Shown one piece after another: positions 28,212 to 39,489 of a stretch of DNA of 64,000 nt. The translations under genes and the position numbers were made by a program. The stretch's first letter is position 1; every line of letters begins with the position of its first letter. Source of the DNA: Pseudomonas sp. IPO3778 (GTDB lineage: Bacteria > Pseudomonadota > Gammaproteobacteria > Pseudomonadales > Pseudomonadaceae); the NCBI RefSeq assembly GCF_013386825.1, contig NZ_JACARC010000015.1, positions 56,758 through 120,757 on the forward strand, in the 5' to 3' direction. Below the pieces are notes generated by a model. That model was not told the origin of the DNA, made no database searches, and saw only the letters and a program-made list of their open reading frames with translations.

Positions 28212-28335
28212 TTGTGGGAGCGGGCTTGCTGTGGTGAGGGGGCTTGTCCCCCGCCGGGTTCACCACAGATTGATGGAGCTGCTTCGCAGCCCAACGCGGG
28301 GCAAGCCCGCTCGGCACAGCAAGCCCGCTCCCACA
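28212..28335. repeat. Nested REP elements between dedD and cvpA
   Basis: The outer arms TGTGGGAGCGGGCTTGCTGTG and CACAGCAAGCCCGCTCCCACA pair perfectly. An inner REP (GAGGGGGCTTGTCCCCCGC ... GCGGGGCAAGCCCGCTC) lies within. The gap 28080-28367 holds nothing else. Confidence 0.8.
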
Positions 28336-28367
28336 TTGACCGCATTCCAGCTTGAACCCTTGCAGCC

Positions 28368-29030
28368 TTAGCCTTTTTCGGGCTGGAAGCGAACCACAAA
28401 ACCCTTCAGGTTCTGCTGGCGATCCAGCAAGTCCCGCAGGCGATCAGCTTCAGCGCGCTCGATCAACGGCCCGATAAAGACCCGGTTCTTGCCATCGGCA
28501 CTGCGGATATAGGCGTTGTAACCCTGGGTGCGCAGCTTTTTCTGCAAGGCGTCGGCACTTTCGCGGTTAGCCAGGCTGGCCAGCTGGATCGACCAACTGA
28601 TCGGCAAGCCATTCGGATCAATACGGCTCTGCCCCACGTCCGGCTTGCCCGGTGCGGCGGGTTGCGGTGCCACCGGTTTTGGCGCGGGCGCCGGCGCGGC
28701 AGGCTTGGCAGCAACGGCAGGCGCAGCCGGTGCAGGCTTGACCACCGGTACGCTCGGCTGAACCGGCATCGACGGCGCTTGCTGTGCGGCGACCTCATCG
28801 TCGGTCGGCACCGGCTCTTCTTCCGGCAGCGCTTGCGGCTCGGGCACCACCACCGGCTCAACCTGAACCTGAGGTACCGCTGGCGCCTGTGGCGCAGCCG
28901 GGGCCTCGACGGTCACCTGGCGCTGCTCGTCCTGACGGGAAAACAACATCGGCAGAAAAATCACCGCCAATGCCACCAGAACCAGGGCCCCGACCATTCG
29001 CTGCTTGTATGCGCTATCCAGTAATGCCAT
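28368..29030 (-). CDS. dedD: SPOR-domain cell-division protein DedD
   Basis: A 220-aa protein with a cytoplasmic start ([11 protein letters not shown]), one transmembrane helix (about residues 12-29), a long Pro/Ala/Val-rich periplasmic linker (about 40-140) and a C-terminal SPOR domain (about 145-218: SWSIQLASLANRESADALQKKLR). SPOR domains bind denuded septal peptidoglycan. I start at ATG 29030, where the membrane protein begins naturally; this overlaps the folC 3' end by 17 bp. The order folC-dedD-cvpA-purF matches E. coli. Confidence 0.92.
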   Translation of the reverse strand: MALLDSAYKQRMVGALVLVALAVIFLPMLFSRQDEQRQVTVEAPAAPQAPAVPQVQVEPVVVPEPQALPEEEPVPTDDEVAAQQAPSMPVQPSVPVVKPAPAAPAVAAKPAAPAPAPKPVAPQPAAPGKPDVGQSRIDPNGLPISWSIQLASLANRESADALQKKLRTQGYNAYIRSADGKNRVFIGPLIERAEADRLRDLLDRQQNLKGFVVRFQPEKG

Positions 29031-30321
29031 GTGCAGCTTCCTCCGTGGAGCGCCGGGCCAACCACTCAAGCGCCTCGGCAACACAATAAAATGATCCGAA
29101 CAACAGAATCTCATCCTCTGGCGTCGCAATCGCGCACTGAGCTTCCAGGGCGGCCGTCACGCTTGCATGGGACGTCACCGACGCACCAAGGTTCTGCAAG
29201 GCGACCTGCAACTCGACAGCAGGACGACTGCGCGGTGTATCCAGCGGCGCAACCGCCCAGGCCTGAACATTGCCCAGCAACGGCGCAACCACGCCATCCA
29301 GGTCCTTGTCGGACAACAATCCGAACACCGCCAGGCGGCGACCGACAGGCGGCGTGCGAGCCAGGCGCTTGGCCAGGTACTCGGCCGCGTGAGGGTTATG
29401 CCCCACGTCCAGCAGCAGGTTCAGACGCTTGCCGTCCCAGTCGAAACTGCGCCGATCAAGGCGCCCCACCACGCGGGTAGCCTGCAACGTAGCGGCAATC
29501 TGCTCGGCATGCCAGGGCAAATCCAGCAACAGGTAGGCTTGCAGCGCGAGCGCGGCGTTTTCCATCGGCAGGTTCAGCAGCGGCAGGTCGCGCAATTCAA
29601 CGGTTTGGCCGCGCGCGTCAAGCCCGCGCCACTGCCAATGCCGGTCGCCAATGTCGAGGTTGAATTCACGCCCACGCAGGAAGAACGGGCAATCCAGCTC
29701 ACGCACCTTGTCCAGCAAGGTATGGGGCGGATCGAGGTCGCCGCACAGTGCAGGCTTGCCCTGGCGGAAGATCCCGGCCTTTTCATAGGCCACGGATTCC
29801 CGGGTGTTACCCAGGTAGTCAGCGTGGTCGACACCAATGCTGGTGATCAGCGCCAGGTCGGCATCCACCACGTTGACCGTGTCCAGACGCCCGCCCAGGC
29901 CGACTTCCAGCACCACCACATCCAGTTGCGCACGCTCGAACAACCAGAACGCCGCCAGGGTGCCCATCTCGAAATAGGTCAGGGAAATCTCGCCACGCCC
30001 GGCATCGAGTGCGGCGAAGGCTTCGCAGAGTTGCTGGTCAGTGGCTTCGACGCCATTGAGCTGCACCCGCTCGTTGTAGCGCAGCAGGTGCGGCGAGTTG
30101 TACACGCCGACCTTCAGGCCCTGGGCTTGCAGCAAGGCGGCGACAAAGGCGCAGGTGGAGCCCTTGCCGTTGGTGCCGGTGACCGTGATCACACGCGGCG
30201 CCGGCCGGCCCAACCCGAGGCGGGCCGCTACCTGTTGCGAGCGCTCCAGGCCCATGTCGATGGCTGACGGATGCAACTGCTCAAGGTAGGCGAGCCATTC
30301 GCCCAGGGTACGTTGGGTCAT
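29014..30321 (-). CDS. folC: Dihydrofolate synthase/folylpolyglutamate synthase
   Basis: A 435-aa bifunctional Mur-ligase-family enzyme that adds glutamate to dihydropteroate and folates. The ATP loop is [13 protein letters not shown] (about residues 42-54). The Omega-loop/folate region follows with [13 protein letters not shown], and [12 protein letters not shown] marks the C-terminal ligase domain. Its start overlaps the accD stop as ATGA, so accD-folC are coupled. Confidence 0.96.
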   Translation of the reverse strand: MTQRTLGEWLAYLEQLHPSAIDMGLERSQQVAARLGLGRPAPRVITVTGTNGKGSTCAFVAALLQAQGLKVGVYNSPHLLRYNERVQLNGVEATDQQLCEAFAALDAGRGEISLTYFEMGTLAAFWLFERAQLDVVVLEVGLGGRLDTVNVVDADLALITSIGVDHADYLGNTRESVAYEKAGIFRQGKPALCGDLDPPHTLLDKVRELDCPFFLRGREFNLDIGDRHWQWRGLDARGQTVELRDLPLLNLPMENAALALQAYLLLDLPWHAEQIAATLQATRVVGRLDRRSFDWDGKRLNLLLDVGHNPHAAEYLAKRLARTPPVGRRLAVFGLLSDKDLDGVVAPLLGNVQAWAVAPLDTPRSRPAVELQVALQNLGASVTSHASVTAALEAQCAIATPEDEILLFGSFYCVAEALEWLARRSTEEAAHGITG

Positions 30322-31238
30322 ATGTTTGCAGGCACCGGCGGCACGACGATCGGCTCGATTTTAGGGGCGACGTACACAGGCGTCGGCAGGCCCATCATTT
30401 GCGCCAGCAGGTTGCCCAGGCGTGGACGCAGTTCGGAACGGGCGATGATCATGTCGATCGCGCCGTGCTCCAGCAGGAACTCGCTGCGCTGGAAGCCTTC
30501 CGGCAGTTTTTCGCGCACGGTCTGCTCGATCACACGCGGGCCGGCAAAGCCGATCAGGGCTTTTGGCTCGCCGACGATCACGTCACCCAGCATCGCCAAG
30601 CTAGCGGAAACGCCGCCGTAGACCGGGTCGGTCAGCACGGAGATGAACGGAATACCTTCTTCACGCAGGCGCGCCAGTACCGCAGAGGTCTTGGCCATTT
30701 GCATCAGGGAGATCAGTGCTTCCTGCATCCGCGCGCCGCCGGACGCTGCGAAGCAGATCATCGGGCAACGGTTTTCCAGGGCGTAGTTGGCGGCACGTAC
30801 AAAACGCTCACCGACGATAGCGCCCATGGAGCCACCCATGAAGGAGAATTCGAAGGCGGAAACCACCACCGGCATGCCCAGCAACTTGCCGCTGACGGAA
30901 ATCAGCGCATCCTTCTCACCGGTCTGCTTCTGGGCAGCGGTCAGGCGGTCCTTGTACTTCTTGCCGTCGCGAAATTTCAGACGGTCAACCGGCTCCAGGT
31001 CAGCGCCCAGTTCGGAGCGGCCATCGGCGTCGAGGAAGATATCAATGCGGGCGCGGGCGCCGATACGCATGTGGTGGTTGCACTTGGGGCAAACGTCCAG
31101 GGTCTTTTCCAGCTCCGGGCGGTACAGCACCGCGTCGCAGGAAGGGCACTTGTGCCAAAGACCTTCAGGAACCGAGCTTTTCTTCACCTCGGAACGCATG
31201 ATCGAAGGGATCAGTTTGTCTACTAACCAGTTGCTCAT
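30318..31238 (-). CDS. accD: Acetyl-CoA carboxylase carboxyltransferase subunit beta
   Basis: A 306-aa subunit of the carboxyltransferase that makes malonyl-CoA. The N-terminal zinc ribbon has four cysteines (HKCPSCDAV and DVCPKCNHH, about residues 24-50). The crotonase-type domain has [11 protein letters not shown] and [13 protein letters not shown] [16 protein letters not shown]. The start is ATG 31238, preceded by GGAGAAAG. The position trpF-accD-folC is the standard gammaproteobacterial order. Confidence 0.97.
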   Translation of the reverse strand: MSNWLVDKLIPSIMRSEVKKSSVPEGLWHKCPSCDAVLYRPELEKTLDVCPKCNHHMRIGARARIDIFLDADGRSELGADLEPVDRLKFRDGKKYKDRLTAAQKQTGEKDALISVSGKLLGMPVVVSAFEFSFMGGSMGAIVGERFVRAANYALENRCPMICFAASGGARMQEALISLMQMAKTSAVLARLREEGIPFISVLTDPVYGGVSASLAMLGDVIVGEPKALIGFAGPRVIEQTVREKLPEGFQRSEFLLEHGAIDMIIARSELRPRLGNLLAQMMGLPTPVYVAPKIEPIVVPPVPANI

Positions 31239-31481
31239 GCTTTCTTTCTCCAGTACCGGTGGCTTGAACACAGCCCCGCGTATGCCCTTGAGCTAAATTC
31301 ATATGTGGCGATGACACAAGCTGGACGGGGTCAGACGTTCGACCTGCCATTTCCTGCCTGTGCCCTCAGCCTTCCAGACAACCTGCCGTGCAGGGTTGCC
31401 ACTTCATTTCCGGGCCTCCCACAGGCGGCGCCGGGCTGTTTTACACAGTGGTAGTTATGGACGGCGGCAGACTGCCAGCCG

Positions 31482-32114
31482 TCACATCGTGCCACTGCTG
31501 TCGCGCACGGCTTGCATGAATGCGCGAATCTTTGCGTGATCCTTGATGCCCTTGCCCTGCTCCACCCCGCCGCTGACGTCCACCGCATAGGGCCGAACCT
31601 GCCGGATGGCGCTGGCCACGTTGCCAGGATTCAGACCGCCCGCGAGGATGATCGGCTTGCTCAAGCCTTCGGGGATCAACGACCAGTCGAACGCTTCGCC
31701 GGTGCCGCCGGGAACGCCTTCGACGTAGGTGTCGAGAAGAATCCCGCGGGCGCCAGTGTAAGCAGCGCACGCCCCAGCAATATCGTCGCCGGCCTTGACC
31801 CGCAGCGCCTTGATATACGGGCGCTGATAGCTTTCGCACTCTTCAGGGCTTTCATCGCCATGGAACTGCAGCATGTCGAGCGGCACGGCATCCAGGGTTT
31901 CATTGAGCTCGCAGCGGCTGGCGTTGACGAACAACCCGACCGTGGTCACGAACGGCGGCAACGCGGCAATGATTGCCCGCGCCTGCACCACATTCACCGC
32001 CCGCGGGCTTTTGGCATAAAACACGAAACCGATGGCATCGGCCCCCGCCTCGACCGCCGCCAACGCGTCTTCTATGCGGGTAATCCCGCAAATCTTGCTG
32101 CGAACGGCAGACAT
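31482..32114 (-). CDS. trpF: Phosphoribosylanthranilate isomerase
   Basis: A 210-aa (beta/alpha)8 enzyme of tryptophan synthesis. The catalytic cysteine is in [12 protein letters not shown] (about Cys9) and the general acid Asp in [15 protein letters not shown] (about Asp133). The phosphate-binding C-terminus has [11 protein letters not shown] and [15 protein letters not shown]. It is monofunctional, as in other pseudomonads. The 243-bp gap toward accD shows no other gene. Confidence 0.96.
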   Translation of the reverse strand: MSAVRSKICGITRIEDALAAVEAGADAIGFVFYAKSPRAVNVVQARAIIAALPPFVTTVGLFVNASRCELNETLDAVPLDMLQFHGDESPEECESYQRPYIKALRVKAGDDIAGACAAYTGARGILLDTYVEGVPGGTGEAFDWSLIPEGLSKPIILAGGLNPGNVASAIRQVRPYAVDVSGGVEQGKGIKDHAKIRAFMQAVRDSSGTM

Positions 32115-32177
32115 GTCGATGAAACCTCAGGGCGTGTCCGGGAAAGTCCCGGATGGTAACAAATGCTTTTGAGGGCG

Positions 32178-33002
32178 TCAGCCGCCAAGTTCGCTGAAAC
32201 CTGTGAGGAAGTGTGGCCCGATGAACCGCTGCGGCAATTCGAACTCGTCGCGGTACTCCACATCCACCAGGTACAGGCCGAACGGATGCGCCGTGACGCC
32301 ACCGGTGCGGCGAATCCGGCTTTCCAGTACTTCCTTGGCCCATTCCACCGGGCGCTCGCCGGTACCGATGGTCATCAGCACCCCGGCGATATTGCGCACC
32401 ATGTGGTGCAGGAAGGCGCCGGCGCGGATATCCAGCACGATCATCTTGCCGTGGCGCGTCACCCGCAGGTGATGAACTTCCTTGATCGGCGACTTGGCCT
32501 GGCACTGGCCGGCACGAAACGCGCTGAAATCATGGATGCCCACCAGGTGCTGAGCCGCTTCAGCCATACGCTCGGCGTCCAGCGGGCGGTGGTTCCAGGT
32601 GATTTCTTCGTTGAGGTGGGCCGGGCGGATCTGATCGTTGTAGATCACATAGCGATAACGCCGGGCGATGGCCTTGAAGCGCGCGTGAAAGTCCGCCGGC
32701 ATCACCTTGGCCCAACTGACGCTCACGTCGTGGGGCAAGTTGATATTGGCGCCCATCACCCACGCCTTCATCGAGCGCTCGGCCTGGGTGTCAAAGTGCA
32801 CCACCTGCCCGCAGGCGTGCACGCCGGCGTCGGTACGCCCGGCGCACATCAGCGAGACCGGTGAGTCGGCGACTTTCGACAGGGCCTTCTCCAGGGTTTC
32901 CTGCACCGTCGGCACGCCGGAGGCCTGGCGTTGCCAGCCACGATAGCGCGAGCCTTTGTATTCCACGCCCAGGGCGATTCTGAAAAAGCCTGCGGCCGCC
33001 AT
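32178..33002 (-). CDS. truA: tRNA pseudouridine(38-40) synthase
   Basis: A 274-aa enzyme that isomerises uridines 38-40 in the tRNA anticodon arm. The catalytic aspartate is in CAGRTDAGVHA (about Asp61), and GVEYKGSRYRGWQRQ is the family N-terminus. An upstream TTG at 33059 gives a longer frame, but TATAAT at 33073-33068 (minus strand) would place transcription start too close to it, so ATG 33002 is preferred. It sits between fimV and trpF. Confidence 0.93.
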   Translation of the reverse strand: MAAAGFFRIALGVEYKGSRYRGWQRQASGVPTVQETLEKALSKVADSPVSLMCAGRTDAGVHACGQVVHFDTQAERSMKAWVMGANINLPHDVSVSWAKVMPADFHARFKAIARRYRYVIYNDQIRPAHLNEEITWNHRPLDAERMAEAAQHLVGIHDFSAFRAGQCQAKSPIKEVHHLRVTRHGKMIVLDIRAGAFLHHMVRNIAGVLMTIGTGERPVEWAKEVLESRIRRTGGVTAHPFGLYLVDVEYRDEFELPQRFIGPHFLTGFSELGG

Positions 33003-33099
33003 TTCGGCGGCCGCGTTATCTATATTTGCCAAGAACTGAGAGCCTGATGAGTTGCGCAAAGGCGGCCATTATAAGGCCGCGCGCCGTGCGTGGGGCTTT

Positions 33100-33200
33100 T
33101 TGTAGGCGCGAGCTTGCTTGCGAAGGTCGTTAACGATAACGCGACCGTCCAGGATCAACGCGGTGCTGGACGTTCTTCGCGAGCAAGCTCGCTCCTACAA
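33100..33200. repeat. REP-type hairpin between truA and fimV
   Basis: TTGTAGGCGCGAGCTTGCTTGCGAA pairs imperfectly with TTCGCGAGCAAGCTCGCTCCTACAA across about 100 bp. It is one of the GAGC(A)AGCTCGC-type REP copies common in this genus. Confidence 0.8.
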
Positions 33201-33209
33201 GGGAAGGGA

Positions 33210-35756
33210 TCAAGCCAGTCGGCTGAGCATTTCCTTGGCTTCGCCTTTTTGGCCGTCGTCGCCTTCGCTGAGCACTTCGGCGAGGATATCCCGCGCGCCG
33301 TCGGCGTCGCCCATGTCGATGTAGGCCTGGGCCAGGTCGAGCTTGGTCGCCACTTCGTCGGAACCGGAAAGGAAGTCGAATTCCGGCTCATCGCCACCCA
33401 ACGCCGCATCTTCGGCGGTGAAGGACGGCTCGACCGGCGGATGCTCGAGGCTTTGGGACAGGCGATCCAGCTCGGCATTGACGTCGTCAAGCTCCGAGGC
33501 GAACGCGTCCGGCTTGGCGGCCACAGGCGCCTCGGGCTCGTCAGCCAGGGACAGGTCGAAATCTTCCGGCAGGTCGAGGTCGTCGAGGTCGGTCGGCGTC
33601 AGGGTCGGTGGCTCTACCGGCGGCAGGTCTTTCATCTGGTCTTCAAGACCGGAGAGGAAGTCGTCGTCGGACTGTGCCGTGGATGGCGGATCGAGTTGCA
33701 GGTCCAGGTCGAAATCAGAGAGGTCTTCTTCGCTGGCCTTGGCCTCGGTCTGCTGTTGCAGCACCGATTCAAAGCTCAGGACGTCTTCCGGGTTGACCAC
33801 GGCCGGAGAAGCAGCTTCCAGATCGTCCAGGCTCAGGTCGAAGTCGGTGTCAAAAGCGTCCAGCTCAGGCTCAGGCTCTGGTGCAACGGCAGCGGCCGGC
33901 GGCGCTGGTTCGTCTTTAAGCAGATCCTTGACGTACTGGGCATCCAGCGCCGCTGCCGCGACGGCAGCGCTGACGCCCGCCGCGAGCACGGCCATGGCCG
34001 GGAAGCGGCTTTTCAGCTGTGCAACCTGGGCATGGTTCTCGCCATTGGCAACCAGCTGGCGCTCCTGGGTGACGAACCCGTCCTTGTTGCCTTGCAAACC
34101 GTGGACTTCCATCAGTTTGAGACGCAGGTCGCTACGGGCCGGCTCTTGCTTGATCGCATCCTCCAGCACTTCAGCGGCCTGGTTCAGGTGACCACGGTCG
34201 ATGTGCGACTGGGCTTGCGCCAGGGCGTCAGCTGGACGCTCAACCGCAATAGGGGCGACAACCGGAGCAATCACCGGAGCCACCACTGCCGCCGGGGCTG
34301 GAGCTGGAGCTGGAGCCAGCTTGACGTTCGGCGGTGGTACATCCAGGCCTTCGAAACTGTCGGACGGCAAGTCGTGATCGATATTCGGTGCAAACTCCGG
34401 CTCTTCAGCCAGGGCCCGCGCCATGCGCAGGTGCTTTTCTTCTTCAAGGCGCGCGTTGCGATGGCGGGCCCACAACAGCAGAAGCAACAGCACCAGCAAC
34501 CCCGCCGCGCCGCCGATCACACCCAGCACGATCGGGTTCGTCAGCAGGTCGTTGAATTTGCCTTCGGTGGTGGCAGGCGCCGCGTCAGCCTTGACCGGCG
34601 TCTCGACCGGTGCAGCCGCCGGCGTTGCCGCAGCCGGTTGTGCAGCCACCTCTGCCGGCATCGCGGTCGTGGCAGCAGGCTGCGCCGCAGCGCCACCCGG
34701 GGTCTGCAACTTGGCCAGTTGATTGTTCTTGAGCTCGATCAGCCGCTGCAGCTTGTCCAGCTGACTTTGCAGGTCAGCCATGCGGCTTTTCAGTTCTTCA
34801 TTTTCGCGACGGGTCGAATCCAGGCTTTCCTGGGTCACCGCCAGCTTGTTGTTCAAGGCCCGGCTATCGCCAGCGCCGCCCTTCACGCCCTTCTTGGCAG
34901 CTTCGGCCGAGACCAGGCTCAAGTTGTCCTTGGTGTTGGTCTGGGACGGTGCGTTGCCCGCCTGGGTACGCTTGGTGGCGTCCAGTTGCGCCTTGCCGGC
35001 GAGCGGGTTGCCAGCGTGACGCCCCTCGCGCCACGCGGCGTTTTGCGCGCTGACTTCAGCAATCGCCTGGGGCTGCGGCAGGCTGGTGCTCTGCCCCGCA
35101 TCCGGCAGGCGCAGGACCTGGCCGGTTTTCATGCGGTTGATGTTGCCGTCGACAAAGGCATCAGGGTTCAGGGCCTGGATGGCCAGCATGGTTTGCTGCA
35201 CCGAGGCGCCGTTGCGGTTCTTCGCGGCAATTTCCCACAAGGTGTCGCGGGACGTCGTGGTGTTTTCCTTGGGCTTGCTGATGGCCGGCGCCGTCGCAGG
35301 CGAACTCAGACGTGGCGCAGGTGCAGGCGCACTGGCGGCCGGCGTGGACTGATCGAACTTGGCCGGGTCCAGCAGCACGCTGTAGTCGCGCATCAGACGG
35401 CCGTTGGGCCATTGCACCTGCAGCAGGAAACGCACGTAGGAATCAGGCAGCGGCTTGCTGGAGGTGACACGCACCACGCTGCGGCCGTTGGGATTGACCA
35501 CCGGGGTGAAGGTCAGGTCGTTCAGGAACGCCTGGCGATCGACACCGGCATCCACAAAGGCCTGGGACGACGCCAGGCTGGGGGTGATCTCGGAGGCGGT
35601 CAGGCCACCGACGTCGAGCAACTCGATTTCCACCGACAGCGGCTGGTTCAGCTTCGACTTGAGGGTCATCTCCCCAAGTTGCAGGGCTTGCGCCATACCG
35701 GAGGACAGCGCCGAGGCGGCCGCTATTGCTAACACCAGTTTGCGAACTTGAACCAT
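33210..35756 (-). CDS. fimV: FimV-type LysM/TPR motility hub protein
   Basis: An 848-aa inner-membrane protein. It has a signal peptide (ends SGMAQA-LQL, about residue 25), a conserved FimV N-terminal domain and a LysM peptidoglycan-binding module (about 170-235). A coiled coil follows (about 290-340: DSTRRENEELKSRMADLQSQLDKLQRLIELKNNQLAK in pieces), then a transmembrane helix (about 405-425). The long acidic cytoplasmic part ends in TPR-like repeats and the FimV C-terminal domain (LDLAQAYIDMGDADGARDIL). In Pseudomonas it organises polar type IV pilus and cyclic-AMP signalling. ATG 35756 starts the signal peptide. Confidence 0.92.
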   Translation of the reverse strand: MVQVRKLVLAIAAASALSSGMAQALQLGEMTLKSKLNQPLSVEIELLDVGGLTASEITPSLASSQAFVDAGVDRQAFLNDLTFTPVVNPNGRSVVRVTSSKPLPDSYVRFLLQVQWPNGRLMRDYSVLLDPAKFDQSTPAASAPAPAPRLSSPATAPAISKPKENTTTSRDTLWEIAAKNRNGASVQQTMLAIQALNPDAFVDGNINRMKTGQVLRLPDAGQSTSLPQPQAIAEVSAQNAAWREGRHAGNPLAGKAQLDATKRTQAGNAPSQTNTKDNLSLVSAEAAKKGVKGGAGDSRALNNKLAVTQESLDSTRRENEELKSRMADLQSQLDKLQRLIELKNNQLAKLQTPGGAAAQPAATTAMPAEVAAQPAAATPAAAPVETPVKADAAPATTEGKFNDLLTNPIVLGVIGGAAGLLVLLLLLLWARHRNARLEEEKHLRMARALAEEPEFAPNIDHDLPSDSFEGLDVPPPNVKLAPAPAPAPAAVVAPVIAPVVAPIAVERPADALAQAQSHIDRGHLNQAAEVLEDAIKQEPARSDLRLKLMEVHGLQGNKDGFVTQERQLVANGENHAQVAQLKSRFPAMAVLAAGVSAAVAAAALDAQYVKDLLKDEPAPPAAAVAPEPEPELDAFDTDFDLSLDDLEAASPAVVNPEDVLSFESVLQQQTEAKASEEDLSDFDLDLQLDPPSTAQSDDDFLSGLEDQMKDLPPVEPPTLTPTDLDDLDLPEDFDLSLADEPEAPVAAKPDAFASELDDVNAELDRLSQSLEHPPVEPSFTAEDAALGGDEPEFDFLSGSDEVATKLDLAQAYIDMGDADGARDILAEVLSEGDDGQKGEAKEMLSRLA

Positions 35757-35918
35757 AGCCTCATCCTTTGTCTGAACACTCCCCGGCCTGCGAGAAGGTT
35801 GGTAACCGCTGCCATAAGGCATGGCGAGCCGATAGGTCACCGACGCGCAACTTTTCCAGCTTGGGGCCAAGCATAGCGCTTGGCTAGAATCAATCTACAA
35901 ATTGCCGCCAAGTATCTT

Positions 35919-36929
35919 TTACACAAGGCCTTTTATCAACAACTGCGCCAGCTGTACGGCGTTCAGTGCGGCCCCTTTGCGTACGTTATCTGACGCCAGC
36001 CACACATTTAGTTCCGCCGGGTCATCCACACCGGCGCGAACCCGGCCAACATAGACCACGTCCTGACCGACCGCATCCCCAACAGCTGTAGGGTAATCGC
36101 CCTCTTCCACCAACTCGACACCCGGTGCCGAGTCCAGCGCGCGGTTGACCGCAGCGAGATCCACTGCAGCGCCCAACTGCAGGGACACAGTCAGGCTATC
36201 GCCAAAAAACACCGGGGCTTGAACGCAAGTGACGGAAATCTTTAGCAAAGGCATTTCCAGCACGGCGCGCAATTCGTGCACCAGGCGCTTTTCCAGGGCG
36301 GTGTGGCCTTGGGCGTCGGGTTTGCCGACCTGGGCCAGCAGGTTGAAGGCCATCTGCCGGTCGAAGAACTTCGGCTCCAGCGGGCGTACGTTCAGCAGCT
36401 CGGCGGTCTGGCGGGCGAGTTCGCTGACCGCCTCACGGCCCTGGGCGGAAACCGCGAGGTTGGCGGTGACGGTGACGCGCTGGATATCCAGCACGCCGCG
36501 CAGCGGCGCCAATACCACGGCCAGGGCGGTGGCGGATGGGCTTGGGCTGCTGACCTGGTACGGCTTTTTCAGGCCATCCAGGACATGGGCATTGGCTTCC
36601 GGGACTACTTGGGGCGCCTGATCGGCCGGCAAGGCGCCCGACAGGTCGATCAGCGTGCAGCCGGCGGCGGTGGCCCGCGGCGCGAAACTCAAGGTGACCG
36701 CCGGGCCGGCGGCGAAGAACACCAGCTGGACTTTGCTGAAATCAAATTCGTCGACTTCCCGCACCCGCACGTTCTTGCCGCGAAACGGCACCGAATGCCC
36801 GGCCGATTCGCTGCTGGCCAGCAGGTGCAGGTTGCCCACCGGAAAATCCTGCTCTTCGAGGATTTGCACCAGGGTTTCGCCCACGGTGCCGGTGGCGCCG
36901 ATCACGGCAATATCAAAGGTCTGGGTCAT
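35919..36929 (-). CDS. Aspartate-semialdehyde dehydrogenase paralogue lacking the catalytic Cys (Usg-like)
   Basis: A 336-aa protein with the ASADH fold. The nucleotide loop is IGATGTVGETLVQIL (about residues 9-23). The active-site segment reads VSSPSPSATAL (about 128-138), where true ASADH has an N-C-T/G-C-T cysteine, so the nucleophile is missing. The later substrate motif is also altered. Such Asd-like proteins (usg in enterobacteria, beside asd in Pseudomonas) have no proven activity. It lies between asd and fimV in the conserved order. The start is ATG 36929. Confidence 0.85.
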   Translation of the reverse strand: MTQTFDIAVIGATGTVGETLVQILEEQDFPVGNLHLLASSESAGHSVPFRGKNVRVREVDEFDFSKVQLVFFAAGPAVTLSFAPRATAAGCTLIDLSGALPADQAPQVVPEANAHVLDGLKKPYQVSSPSPSATALAVVLAPLRGVLDIQRVTVTANLAVSAQGREAVSELARQTAELLNVRPLEPKFFDRQMAFNLLAQVGKPDAQGHTALEKRLVHELRAVLEMPLLKISVTCVQAPVFFGDSLTVSLQLGAAVDLAAVNRALDSAPGVELVEEGDYPTAVGDAVGQDVVYVGRVRAGVDDPAELNVWLASDNVRKGAALNAVQLAQLLIKGLV

Positions 36930-37019
36930 GGGGGCTGCCTCGGGCATTGCGGGGGGAGCGGCACTTTACCGGGTGGTGGGGGGTGAGGCAATTGAGATGG
37001 GCCTTGTGGTATGGCGGAT

Positions 37020-37113
37020 GGCCTCTTCGCGAGCAAGCCCGCTCCCACATTGGATCGCATTTCCACTGGTGAACTCGGTCGAATGTGGGAGCGGGCTTGC
37101 TCGCGAAGAGGCC
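37020..37113. repeat. REP twin hairpin between usg-like gene and asd
   Basis: GGCCTCTTCGCGAGCAAGCC-CGCTCCCACAT pairs with ATGTGGGAGCG-GGCTTGCTCGCGAAGAGGCC, a near-perfect 31-bp stem around a 32-bp loop. Confidence 0.85.
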
Positions 37114-37124
37114 CTGAAAGGCAA

Positions 37125-37158
37125 TAAAAAACCCGCGCCTGTCACCAGAACGCGGGTT
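37125..37158 (-). terminator. Terminator of asd
   Basis: The minus strand reads AACCCGCG-(13 nt)-CGCGGGTT followed by TTTT, 19 bp after the asd stop. Confidence 0.8.
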
Positions 37159-37176
37159 TCTTATTACAGGCAGCGA

Positions 37177-38289
37177 TTACCGCTCCAGCAGGATCCGCAG
37201 CATGCGACGCAACGGCTCAGCGGCGCCCCACAGCAGTTGGTCACCCACAGTGAACGCGCCCAGGTACTGAGTGCCCATGTTCAGCTTGCGCAGACGGCCA
37301 ACCGGCACGTTCAGGGTACCGGTCACCTTGTTCGGGCTCAGTTCCTGGATGCTGATATCACGGTTGTTCGGCACCAGCTTGACCCAAGGGTTGTGCTGGC
37401 TGATCAGCCCTTCGATATCGGCGATCGGCACGTCTTTGTTGAGCTTGATGGTCAGCGCCTGGCTGTGGCAACGCATGGCGCCGATGCGCACGCAGATGCC
37501 GTCCACCGGGATCGGGCTCTTGAAGCGGCCGAGGATCTTGTTGGTCTCGGCCTGGGCCTTCCACTCTTCACGGCTCTGGCCGTTAGGCAGTTCCTTGTCG
37601 ATCCACGGGATCAGGCTGCCGGCCAGCGGCACGCCGAAGTTCTCGGTCGGGTAGGCTTCGCTGCGCATGGCTTCGGCCACACGGCGGTCAATGTCGAGGA
37701 TCGCGCTGGCCGGGTCAGCCAGTTGATCGGCCACCGCAGCGTGGGTCGCGCCCATTTGCTTGATCAGTTCACGCATGTTCTGCGCGCCGGCACCGGAGGC
37801 CGCCTGATAGGTCATGGCGCTCATCCACTCCACCAGGCCGGCTTCGAACAAGCCGCCCAGGCCCATCAGCATCAGGCTGACGGTGCAGTTGCCACCGATG
37901 TAGTTCTTGGTGCCCGCGTCCAGCTGCTGGTCGATCACCTTGCGGTTCACCGGGTCCAGCACGATCACCGCGTCATCCTGCATGCGCAGGCTGGAAGCGG
38001 CGTCGATCCAGTAACCCTGCCAGCCGGCTTCGCGCAGCTTGGGGAAGACTTCGCTGGTGTAGTCGCCGCCCTGGCAGGTCAGAATGACGTCGAGGGTCTT
38101 CAGTTCTTCAATGTTGTAGGCGTCCTTGAGCGGAGCAATGTCCTTGCCCACAGACGGCCCTTGACCACCTACATTGGAAGTGGTGAAAAACACCGGCTCA
38201 ATAAGATCGAAATCCTGCTCTTCCAGCATCCGCTGCATGAGCACGGAACCGACCATACCGCGCCAACCGATCAGACCTACACGTTTCAT
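37177..38289 (-). CDS. asd: Aspartate-semialdehyde dehydrogenase
   Basis: A 370-aa NADPH enzyme that makes aspartate semialdehyde for lysine, diaminopimelate, methionine and threonine. The NADP loop is [16 protein letters not shown] (about residues 5-20). The nucleophile is in [11 protein letters not shown] (about Cys135), and the active-site His/Arg segment is in GALRCHSQA-like [13 protein letters not shown]. The length matches the gammaproteobacterial type. It is 64 bp downstream of leuB. Confidence 0.97.
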   Translation of the reverse strand: MKRVGLIGWRGMVGSVLMQRMLEEQDFDLIEPVFFTTSNVGGQGPSVGKDIAPLKDAYNIEELKTLDVILTCQGGDYTSEVFPKLREAGWQGYWIDAASSLRMQDDAVIVLDPVNRKVIDQQLDAGTKNYIGGNCTVSLMLMGLGGLFEAGLVEWMSAMTYQAASGAGAQNMRELIKQMGATHAAVADQLADPASAILDIDRRVAEAMRSEAYPTENFGVPLAGSLIPWIDKELPNGQSREEWKAQAETNKILGRFKSPIPVDGICVRIGAMRCHSQALTIKLNKDVPIADIEGLISQHNPWVKLVPNNRDISIQELSPNKVTGTLNVPVGRLRKLNMGTQYLGAFTVGDQLLWGAAEPLRRMLRILLER

Positions 38290-38353
38290 CGCAACTACAC
38301 CTTGTTCAAAAGTGGGCCGCCTTGCAGCAACATCTGCAAGCGGGCCCGAGAGA

Positions 38354-39436
<1,083 letters not shown>

Positions 39437-39489
39437 GCTTTCCTCATTTCATCGGGCGACCTGCCCGCAGGCAGGTCGGGAAAAATTAA

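Noticed and set aside
33090..35732. An 880-aa plus-strand frame opposite fimV
   Set aside because: It is low-complexity Arg/Gln/His-rich shadow of fimV; the minus-strand protein has signal peptide, LysM and TPR features.
39455..39477. GC hairpin before leuB as a transcription terminator
   Set aside because: On the transcribed (minus) strand the T-run precedes rather than follows the stem, and the genes flanking it look cotranscribed.
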